Assembly (NCBI GenBank): GCA_030595455.1
Contig: JAUVDF010000038.1
Span: forward strand, 1 to 7,765
Length of the DNA stretch: 7,765 nt
Reading direction: 5' to 3'
Source of the DNA: Fidelibacterota bacterium
GTDB taxonomy: Bacteria; Fidelibacterota; UBA8477; JABMPR01
Position numbers and translations under genes: made by a program. Positions 1-6,900 of the stretch are shown here, piece by piece. Positions within the stretch are counted from its first letter, which is position 1. The number at the start of each line of letters is the position of its first letter. The notes beneath the pieces are model-generated. The model worked only from the letters and a program-made list of their open reading frames with translations, ran no database searches and was not told the DNA's origin.

Positions 1-30
1 GACCTCGGTTCCTCCCGGGAACGACAAATT

Positions 31-936
31 ATGATCCAGACCTCTGCTGATGAGGTTCCTTTTTCAGCAGGAATACTTTCGCATTCAATACAGGCCTGTG
101 CCATCGATCGATCAAAAGCGCTTGAGACCGCAAAACAAGTACACGAGTCCCTGCAGAAGGGGGAAACAACGCTTATCGATCATATCACCCTCAGGGAGAT
201 CGTGTACCAGCACCTTAAGGAGCACTGTTCCCAATCATCTGCGGATCGGTTTCTCTCCTGGCGACGCTTTAAAGAGAGCGGCCTCCCTTTGATCATTCTC
301 GTAGGTGGTATAACGGGTACGGGAAAAAGCACGCTGACAACGGAATTGGCCTATCGCCTGAATATCGTCAGAACCCAATCTACCGATATGATGAGGGAGA
401 TCGTTCGCTGCTACCTGCCGGCAGCAGAGATCCCCACCCTCTCCTATTCAAGCTTTGAGGCCTGGCGTGGACTGACAGAGCAAGAGCAGGCATTAACCGA
501 AAGTAGCGATGTGCAGGTGATCAACGGTTTTCTTTCCCAGTGCAAAATAGTCAAACGTGGACTAGAGGCGACTATTTACCGGGCTGTCAAGGAAAACCAC
601 GACCTGCTCATTGACGGTGTCCATGTATTACCCTCAAAGCTTGAACTGGACATCAGCCGGGATCAGGCTTTAGTCATTCCCCTGATGCTGGCCGTTCCTC
701 ACAAAAAGACTCTCAGAAAACGCCTTAAATACCGGGAAAGAGAACAACCCGAACGTGCTTCATCCCGTTATCTGAAACAGCTCGACCAGATATGGATGCT
801 GCAATCCTATCTACTCATGGAAGCGGAAGAACATAATATTCCGTTGATCATCAATATTGAAATAGAAGAGACAATGAACAAGATCCTTATGCACATCAGC
901 AATACAATAAATCAGCAATTTCCGGCCAGCTCCTGA
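31..936 (+). CDS. ATP-cone / P-loop kinase, 2-phosphoglycerate kinase-like
   Basis: A 301-residue soluble protein. Residues ~8-65 look like an ATP-cone: a PFSAGIL motif, then an AIDRSKALETAKQV helix and an ITLREIVYQHL segment. A RFLSWRRF linker leads to a P-loop NTPase: Walker A GGITGTGKS (K99, S100), STDMMREIVR at ~117-126, a Walker B-like DLLIDGVHV (D195), and a basic RLKYRERE lid-like segment near 231-238. This order and these motifs match my memory of archaeal 2-phosphoglycerate kinases, which make 2,3-bisphosphoglycerate on the way to cyclic 2,3-diphosphoglycerate. The substrate here is inference; a different small-molecule kinase role is possible. The Met at 31 was chosen because it places PFSxGIL close to the N-terminus as in that family, with a weak GGGAA at 18-22. 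The frame is open back to base 1, so a longer protein cannot be excluded. Only 25 bp separate it from the downstream sensor kinase, suggesting co-transcription. Confidence 0.8.
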   Translation: MIQTSADEVPFSAGILSHSIQACAIDRSKALETAKQVHESLQKGETTLIDHITLREIVYQHLKEHCSQSSADRFLSWRRFKESGLPLIILVGGITGTGKSTLTTELAYRLNIVRTQSTDMMREIVRCYLPAAEIPTLSYSSFEAWRGLTEQEQALTESSDVQVINGFLSQCKIVKRGLEATIYRAVKENHDLLIDGVHVLPSKLELDISRDQALVIPLMLAVPHKKTLRKRLKYREREQPERASSRYLKQLDQIWMLQSYLLMEAEEHNIPLIINIEIEETMNKILMHISNTINQQFPASS

Positions 937-946
937 CCGTGTTAAT

Positions 947-951
947 AAGGA
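947..951 (+). promoter_or_regulatory. Shine-Dalgarno for the sensor kinase
   Basis: AAGGA ends 10 bases before the ATG at 962 and decides between two starts. The nearer ATG at 955 is in another frame that stops after 14 codons, whereas 962 opens the 668-codon kinase frame. Confidence 0.55.
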
Positions 952-961
952 ACCATGGCAT

Positions 962-2968
962 ATGAACACAGGCAGTCGTATAAGACGTCTCATTGTTGAT
1001 TTAGGCACAGCTGTTGTTCACATAAAACAGCATATAACACAGAGATATCTCACAAGTTTTAGCCATCGACATCAACCTGAAGCGGCGCAGATCCCAAAAT
1101 CAATCTGGTGGGGCTATTTTCCTGTGGCGCTGGTTGCCATGATGGGTGCTTCAATATCAATTGCTGCATTTGTTCAATCTTTGAACTGGGAGAAAAACCG
1201 AGCCGAAATCGCATTCCAGGAGACATCCCAGGATCGAATATTATTCATCCAGAGAGAGATTGAGAGTTACTTGGGGATAGTCCAGGATATTGCCAGTTTT
1301 TTTGAAGCGTCAGAGAGCGTGAATCGCCGGGAATTCCGTAAATTTGTAGGTCCGGCACTGAAAAATCATGCCGGAATCAAGGCTCTGAAATGGGTGCCCG
1401 TGGTACTTGCTGATAAACGTGCCGCGTTCATCAAGGAGGCTCAGCAAAGTTTTCCTCCCTTTCAGCTAATAACAATCGACCTTTCGGGCAAACAGATCGA
1501 AAGTCCTGAACATCCCATATATTATCCTGTTCTCTATATCCAACCATATCAAAACAATAAAAAGGCAATGGGTCTTAATATGGGGGATAATCCGCTTATT
1601 TTAGCTCTATTGGAAACAGCAGAATTCACCAGAATCCGTCAGGTTTCCCCCGGCATCTCCATCATTGATAAAACAGGTACGCGGACGGTGATAGCGGTAG
1701 CTGTTCCTGTTTTCTTTAAGAACAGAGAGTCGGAAGATACTCCCGAGCAGCCGTCCCCCAGGATTAGAGGATTTGTAATCGGCATCTTTTACATCGGAGA
1801 TATTGTTGAGCAAGCCCTGGAGAACCTTCGACCGGGCGGGATAGATCTGCAGTTCTACCAGGATCATTCCAGCGGCAATAAACAACTCCTATACACCCAT
1901 CTCTCCCGCTTGAGAGATGACCAGACGATCAATATAAAAAACCATATTTCGGAGAAAACCTATAGTCAACCCATCGCCGTAGGAATCCAGCAGTGGGAGG
2001 TGGTATGCTATCCTGCCACCAAAAAATTCAACATAGAAACCAGAAACAGCTGGTTTATCCTCTTTGGAGGATTTGCATTTACCCTGCTGCTCACCATCTA
2101 TGTGTCAACCCTGGTGGGACGGGCGAAACGAGTACGGCAGGAGGTCGAAAAAGGCACCTCACAATTGCAGGAGGCAGTACAGGCACTGAACCTGGAAGTG
2201 GTTGATCGAAAATCAGCTGAGCAGAAACTGCAGAGTCTGAACGAAACACTGGAACAGCATATTGCCCGCCGTACTGCCGAGGCGGAACGAAAGGCCCAGT
2301 ATCTCGAACAATTTGCCTATGTGACATCTCACGATCTTAAGAGTCCTTTGCGGGCAGTAAGTAATCTTGCCCAGTGGATTGAGGAAGATCTCACTGACAA
2401 ACTGGATGATGCTTCGAAGGAGCAGTTCGCCCTGCTCCGCGACAGGGTGCACCGCATGCACGATCTGATCGAAGGATTGCTGAAGTACTCCCGGGTAGGC
2501 AAGACCAGCGATGCCGTCACCATGGTAGACACAAGAGAGCTGGTTGAAGAGATTATCGATACACATTCTCCTCCTAAAGGCTTCACGATTAAGATAAAAG
2601 GTAAAATGCCAACCTTACACGTTGACCGGCTACAGCTCGGCCAGGTATTCTCTAACCTGATAAGTAACAGCCTGAAACACCACGGGGGTCACAAAGGAAA
2701 AATCCGCATAAAATGCGAAACTTATGCAGATGTCTATCAATTCTCCGTGTGCGACAACGGCCAGGGAATTGCTCCGGTATATCATGATAAAGTTTTTATG
2801 ATGTTTCAGATCCTTAAAGCCAGTGACTTCGAAAGCAGTACCGGTATCGGTTTGGCGCTGATAAAGAAGATTGTGGAAGAACATGGTGGTACAATAAGAT
2901 TAGAATCCACCGAGGGTGAAGGTGCGTGTTTTTACTTCACCTGGCCTAAGAAGCACTCTTCTGAGTAG
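962..2968 (+). CDS. CHASE-domain membrane sensor histidine kinase
   Basis: A 668-residue sensor kinase of the inner membrane. A membrane segment at ~49-72 is followed by a periplasmic CHASE domain (~90-300). Its hallmarks are GIKALKWVPVV near 138-148, YYPVLYIQP near 187-195, and a late VAVPVFF segment. A second membrane segment (~363-386) leads into a long charged coiled coil (~388-447). The HisKA H-box is SHDLKSPLRA, with predicted phospho-acceptor H457. The HATPase core has N-box QVFSNLISNSLKHH (N565, N569), G1 DNGQGI (D598), F-box VFMMFQIL and G2 STGIGLAL. The H-box and F-box resemble bacteriophytochrome-type kinases, whose usual partners are single-domain Rcp1-like receivers; such a receiver is the next gene. 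CHASE domains sense small extracellular molecules; the ligand cannot be read here. There is no PAS, GAF or receiver domain. All catalytic boxes look intact. Confidence 0.95.
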   Translation: MNTGSRIRRLIVDLGTAVVHIKQHITQRYLTSFSHRHQPEAAQIPKSIWWGYFPVALVAMMGASISIAAFVQSLNWEKNRAEIAFQETSQDRILFIQREIESYLGIVQDIASFFEASESVNRREFRKFVGPALKNHAGIKALKWVPVVLADKRAAFIKEAQQSFPPFQLITIDLSGKQIESPEHPIYYPVLYIQPYQNNKKAMGLNMGDNPLILALLETAEFTRIRQVSPGISIIDKTGTRTVIAVAVPVFFKNRESEDTPEQPSPRIRGFVIGIFYIGDIVEQALENLRPGGIDLQFYQDHSSGNKQLLYTHLSRLRDDQTINIKNHISEKTYSQPIAVGIQQWEVVCYPATKKFNIETRNSWFILFGGFAFTLLLTIYVSTLVGRAKRVRQEVEKGTSQLQEAVQALNLEVVDRKSAEQKLQSLNETLEQHIARRTAEAERKAQYLEQFAYVTSHDLKSPLRAVSNLAQWIEEDLTDKLDDASKEQFALLRDRVHRMHDLIEGLLKYSRVGKTSDAVTMVDTRELVEEIIDTHSPPKGFTIKIKGKMPTLHVDRLQLGQVFSNLISNSLKHHGGHKGKIRIKCETYADVYQFSVCDNGQGIAPVYHDKVFMMFQILKASDFESSTGIGLALIKKIVEEHGGTIRLESTEGEGACFYFTWPKKHSSE

Positions 2969-3045
2969 CCTTTAGCCAAACTTGAATTTCATCGCCATCA
3001 TTTATGGCACAGGATAAGCTAGAGTAAGATAAAATAACTCTACCT

Positions 3046-3094
3046 AGTAACATAAAAATGACTTAAAATCATTTTTGAAAATTTTTTTGTTACT
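3046..3094. repeat. AGTAACA...TGTTACT palindromic element, left copy
   Basis: A 49-bp AT-rich element bounded by the inverted 7-mers AGTAACA (3046-3052) and TGTTACT (3088-3094). Inside it lies a perfect 8-bp hairpin, AAAAATGA (3054-3061) with TCATTTTT (3069-3076), followed after five bases by a seven-T run (3082-3088). This could act as a weak terminator for the sensor-kinase transcript. The right end covers the -35 region of the candidate promoter before the response regulator. A related copy lies at 3658-3704. The half containing ATCATTT, GAAA, TTTT and TGTTACT aligns directly between the two with small gaps. Confidence 0.55.
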
Positions 3095-3101
3095 CAAGTG
3101 T

Positions 3102-3110
3102 TGCCATAAT
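3102..3110 (+). promoter_or_regulatory. Candidate extended -10 promoter of the response regulator
   Basis: TGCCATAAT fits an extended -10 (TGn followed by a five-of-six match to TATAAT). There is no good -35; the 17-bp spaced position is a run of T. Transcription would start near 3117, leaving a leader of about 27 bases. The AGTAACA element ends eight bases upstream, so a factor bound there could control this promoter (inference). Confidence 0.3.
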
Positions 3111-3143
3111 GAATGCAAAATATTAGATTAGGAATAGCAAACT

Positions 3144-3557
3144 ATGTTGAACAAAGATGAGATCATATTACTGATCGAGGATGACAGGGTCGATATCATG
3201 ACCGTTCAGCGTGCCTTGAAAAAGAACAAAATCAGTAACCCCCTGCATATCGCCAGAACCGGTCTGGAAGCACTCAGCATGCTGCGCGGCGAGGTCGGGT
3301 TTAAAAAGATATCACCGTCGCCGGCACTCATTCTTCTGGATCTCAACCTGCCAAAGATGAGCGGTATCGAGTTTTTGCATGAATTGCGCAGTGATCCCGA
3401 ACTCAAAGAACTGCACATCATTGTTCTGACATCATCCGACGAGCCGAAAGACCGGGCCGCCGCATTCAAATATGATGTCGACGACTACATTGTGAAACCC
3501 CATTCCTTCGATGAATTCACCAGTGCAATGGCCACGATTTTGGCATATTGTGACTAA
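3144..3557 (+). CDS. Single-domain response regulator, CheY/Rcp1-like
   Basis: A 137-residue stand-alone receiver domain. The acidic pocket is formed by E12 and D13 in LLIEDD. The phospho-acceptor is D66 in LILLDLNLPKMSG. The switch Thr is T96 in IIVLTSS, and the conserved Lys is K118 in DYIVKPHSF. The LDLNLPKMSG motif and the insert before it resemble Rcp1-type receivers that pair with phytochrome-like kinases. No DNA-binding, cyclase or phosphodiesterase domain follows: the protein stops about eight residues after the last receiver helix. Its output must therefore be protein contact or a phosphorelay. AGGA at 3130-3133 lies 10 bases before the ATG. It follows the CHASE kinase by 175 bp on the same strand, so it is a likely partner, although the gap contains both a terminator-like hairpin and a promoter candidate and it may be transcribed separately. 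Confidence 0.93.
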   Translation: MLNKDEIILLIEDDRVDIMTVQRALKKNKISNPLHIARTGLEALSMLRGEVGFKKISPSPALILLDLNLPKMSGIEFLHELRSDPELKELHIIVLTSSDEPKDRAAAFKYDVDDYIVKPHSFDEFTSAMATILAYCD

Positions 3558-3657
3558 ATAACAGCTCATGTCAACAAAGCTCTCTATTAAAAGAATTTAC
3601 ATCTATACAAAAATGGCTGCTTTTTCAACAAGATTACTAATCATATTGTAACTCTTG

Positions 3658-3704
3658 AGTAACAAAAATTTATCCACCATCATTTATAGAAATTTTATGT
3701 TACT
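3658..3704. repeat. AGTAACA...TGTTACT palindromic element, right copy
   Basis: A 47-bp element bounded by AGTAACA (3658-3664) and TGTTACT (3698-3704), related to the copy at 3046-3094 on the other side of the response regulator. Between the two copies there are also two nested perfect inverted matches: 15 bp (3084-3098 with 3654-3668) and 13 bp (3045-3057 with 3693-3705). Its left half overlaps the arm of the 19-bp hairpin at 3667-3725, so the two foldings would compete. Confidence 0.55.
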
Positions 3705-3725
3705 ACAAATGATGGTGGATAAATT
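3667..3725. repeat. Perfect 19-bp inverted repeat (hairpin)
   Basis: AATTTATCCACCATCATTT at 3667-3685 is exactly complementary to 3707-3725, with a 21-base spacer. The spacer can continue the stem after a mismatch (TAG with CTA). It lies 110 bases after the response-regulator stop. On the plus strand no T-run follows. On the minus strand the stem is followed by a run of T (complement of the A-run at 3664-3668), which is more terminator-like for leftward transcription, yet no minus-strand gene is seen to the right. It may be a transcript-stabilising stem, a processing site or part of a mobile repeat. Confidence 0.8.
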
Positions 3726-3756
3726 ATTGTTGGCTGAAGGCTCTTAACTCTCTTTT

Positions 3757-3801
3757 CTCCCCAAGTATTGCAATCAGTTTACTGTTCAGCAGTTTGGGGA
3801 G
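3757..3801 (+). repeat. Inverted repeat CTCCCCAA / TTGGGGAG in intergenic region
   Basis: CTCCCCAA (3757-3764) pairs perfectly with TTGGGGAG (3794-3801) across 29 bases. It is a GC-rich stem in an otherwise very AT-rich gap. The interior contains CAGTTTACTG, which can form a small secondary stem. It lies upstream of the candidate promoter for the autotransporter, so it could be an operator, the 3' part of the receiver transcript or a small RNA. No T-run follows. Confidence 0.45.
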
Positions 3802-3843
3802 CAGTATATTTACTTCTTATGAATACTTCTATAGCTTAAGTTT

Positions 3844-3885
3844 GATGATAATTAATTAAAAAGGGGAATTGAATTGTTTATCATC
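3844..3885 (+). repeat. Inverted repeat GATGATAA / TTATCATC with downstream T-run
   Basis: GATGATAA (3844-3851) pairs with TTATCATC (3878-3885). The spacer is AT-rich with AATTAATT and AATTGAATT. A run of six T at 3896-3901 follows after 10 bases, too distant for a classic intrinsic terminator. The element sits directly upstream of the TATAAT box at 3916, so an operator is also possible. Confidence 0.35.
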
Positions 3886-3915
3886 TGTATGAGTCTTTTT
3901 TGTCATATGTAATCA

Positions 3916-3921
3916 TATAAT
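3916..3921 (+). promoter_or_regulatory. Candidate -10 box of the autotransporter gene
   Basis: A perfect TATAAT lies 70 bases before the ATG at 3992. The region 16-18 bases upstream is T-rich (TCTTTT) and not a convincing -35, so an activator may be needed. The predicted leader contains an ATAGGAT / ATCCTAT inverted repeat (3931-3937 with 3949-3955). In a region this AT-rich, a chance match is a real alternative. Confidence 0.35.
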
Positions 3922-3991
3922 CTTTTAATAATAGGATTAATTTTATCCATCCTATAAATCTACACCACTATAAATTTTGAGAAAAATAATA

Positions 3992-6900
3992 ATGCCTAAT
4001 TTAAAGTCTGCTAAATCAAATAACTATTCACGCACACTAGTCTTCATCTCATTAAGCGCTAGCTTAATAGCTGTTAATCCAGCTTTTTCTGCTGATGTTG
4101 CTTGGGATTCAACAATTAATGACTGGTTTGTAAATACCAACTGGGATCCAACCACAATTCCGATTGCTACTGATGACGTATATATTGATAACGGTGGCAC
4201 GGCGCAAGTGGGTGCAGGGATAGGTCAATTTCTTTTTCTTTATGTAGGCTATTCTGATACAGGTAGCCTGGAAATTAGCAATGGTGGTGAAATCAGCGGC
4301 ACTTTTGGGGCAATCGGATCTCAGTCCAACAGTACTGGCAGTGTGACCGTGAATGGTGCAGGTTCTTCTTGGGTTAATTCCGACCTCCTTGCTATTGGTG
4401 TATCTGGTGTCGGTAGCCTGAGTATTAGCAATGCTGGTGTAGTCAGCAATACTATCGGCGACATTGGATACAATGTTGATGGCATTGGTAGTGTGACCGT
4501 TGACGGTACGGACTCCACTTGGAATAATTCCAATAGGCTCTATATCGGCGACTTTGGCACCGCTAGCCTGGCCATCAGTAATGGTGGTGTAGTTAGCAAT
4601 ACCGCAGGCCACATTGGATATAATTCTGTCGCCGCTGGTAGTGTAACCGTGGATGGTGTGGGTTCCACCTGGACCAATTCTAGCTCACTTTTTATTGGTC
4701 ACGCGGGTGACGGAAGCCTGGCTATCAGCAACGGAGGTGCGGTCAGTAATACTGACAGCTATATTGGTACCATATCTGGTAGCAGCGGCAGCGTGACCGT
4801 GGATGGTGTGGGTTCCTCCTGGACCAATTCCGACAGCCTTGAAATTGGTGCCGCTGGCACCGGCAGCCTGGCTATTAGTAATGGCGGTGTGGTTAGTAAC
4901 ACCTTGGGTGTCATTGGATCTTTCTCCAGTGGCATTGGTAGTGTGACCGTGGATGGAGTGGGTTCCACCTGGACCAATTCTAGCTGGCTTTTTATTGGTA
5001 ACGTTGGTGATGGAAGCCTGGCTATTAGCAACGGAGGAGCGGTCACTAATACTGTGAGCCATATTGGCAGCGATACCGGTAGCACTGGCGTTGTAAGTGT
5101 AGATGGTACAGGTTCACTCTGGAATAGTACTTCTAATCTCTATATCGGTAACTGGGGAACTGCTAGTTTGGATATTAGTAATGGTGGTAAGGTGACTAGT
5201 GGTGATGGTTCTTTTGGGGATGAAACCCATGTTGGTGAGGAATTGGGTAGTGATGGTAGTGTTACAGTGAGTGGTAATGGTTCCTTTTGGGATGTTCAGT
5301 CATTTCTTCGTATTGGTTATCATGGAACAGGTAGACTGGATATTAGGAATGGTGGTGTTGTTGATACCGAGTATTTTGTTGCTGTTGGCACTTTAGGTAC
5401 TGGTAATGGTAGTTTGACTGTTGATGGTATTGGTTCTACCCTAAATAGCGTCGGCAATGAACTTCACATTGGTTATGAGGGAACTGGCGACTTAACTATT
5501 AGTAACGGTGGAGTAATTAATAACAGAGATGCTTACATTGGCAATAAAATAGGTTCTACGGGTAGCGTAACTGTGGATGGAACCGGTTCTGCTTGGAATA
5601 ACTCCCGTAACTTTTTTATTGGTGACTCTGGTACGGGTAGTGTAAGTGTCAGTAATGGTGGAACAGTTAATGTTTCTGGTGATACGAATATTGGATCAAA
5701 TATTGGTTCTACTGGAACCCTCAATATAGGTACAGGTAGTGCTGCTGGTGTTTTTAATACTGCATCAATTAATGGCGGCTTAGGAACTGCAACAATTAAT
5801 TTTAATCACACAGATACTGATTATTATTTTACAAATGACGGTAGTAGTTCTGGTGCATCAGTTTTGGTTACTGGCAGCACAATAGTTAATCAGATAGGTA
5901 GTGGTAAGACAGTGCTGACTGGAACCAATACCTACACCGGGGATACAACCATTGATGCGGGTACTTTATGGGTGAATGGCTCAAACAGTCACTCTACAAC
6001 TCGAGTCAATACCGGAGGAATTTTAGGCGGTACGGGTACTGTTGGTGATGTAATACTTTCAGGTGGTACTTTTGCACCGGGTAATTCCATTGGGACAATC
6101 AATGTCAGTGGTAATGTTGATTTTAGTGGTGGTGGTCTTTATCAGGTAGAAGTAGATGCTGCCGGCAACTCTGACTTGATCAATGCAACAGGCACCGCGA
6201 CACTGACAGGAGGCTCGGTAGAGGTACTTGCCGAAAATACTACTTATCAAGCTAGTACAGATTATACGATATTAAATGCAATGGGTGGTCTAGACGGGAC
6301 TTTTAACAGTGTCACTAGTAACCTGGCATTTCTGGAACCAACTTTGAATTATGATGCTAATAATGTTTTTCTTAATCTGGCTCGTAATACGACAAGTTTT
6401 TCAGATGTTGCTTTCACACCAAATCAGCTAGCAGTCGCCAATACATTATCTAATAGTAACGAACCCTCACTGGAAGACTTGATTGATGATATTGAAGGAC
6501 TGACTGAAGACGATGCAAGACAGGCTTTTGACAGTCTAGGTGGTGTTCAATACGCTAACATTCAATCAATACTCCCTAAACTTAGTCAGACATTTCAAAA
6601 CCTTTTAGGTGATCGTTTAAAGGGTGATACTCTTGCTTTCAATGATTCATCAATGCAAGGGCTTAATTCTGGTGATACATTATCTGCAGAGGAAGAAGTA
6701 TGGCTGACGGTCTATGGTAGCTCCGGTGATATTGACAATACTAGTAAAGCAAGCGGTTCTGATTACGATACTCAAGGCATTATTATTGGCACTGAAAGGG
6801 ATATCCATAGTAATCTAAGACTTGGAGTAGCTGCTGGCTATGCTGATAGTGATATTGATGCTAAAGATTTTGATGGTGATGTAGACAGCTATCAACTTGC

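Noticed and set aside
31..936. Zeta toxin or chloramphenicol phosphotransferase as identity of the P-loop protein
   Set aside because: These share the Walker A fold but lack the N-terminal ATP-cone and the STDMMREIVR segment seen here, and no antitoxin-like gene is adjacent.
955..957. ATG at 955 as start of the sensor kinase
   Set aside because: It is out of frame with the kinase and its frame stops after 14 codons.
2091..2884. Minus-strand and alternate-frame ORFs inside the sensor kinase
   Set aside because: The plus frame has every kinase motif in order; the overlapping frames have no recognisable domain and cannot both be under selection without extraordinary evidence.
2994..3008. GCCAT/ATGGC hairpin after the sensor kinase as a terminator
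   Set aside because: The stem is only 5 bp and no T-run follows.
3045..3705. Complete insertion sequence around the response regulator
   Set aside because: No transposase lies between the repeats and no target-site duplication is visible; only the repeat pair itself is supported.
4109..5085. Several minus-strand frames of 70-167 codons across the repeat region
   Set aside because: They are the mirror of the 150-bp repeats: the coding strand has few stop-complement codons, and the products are repetitive Thr/Ala/Ile-rich with no ribosome site or family features.
4262..5785. CRISPR-like regular spacing
   Set aside because: The repeats are 150 bp, contiguous, in frame and encode a known passenger repeat type; there are no unique spacers and no cas genes.
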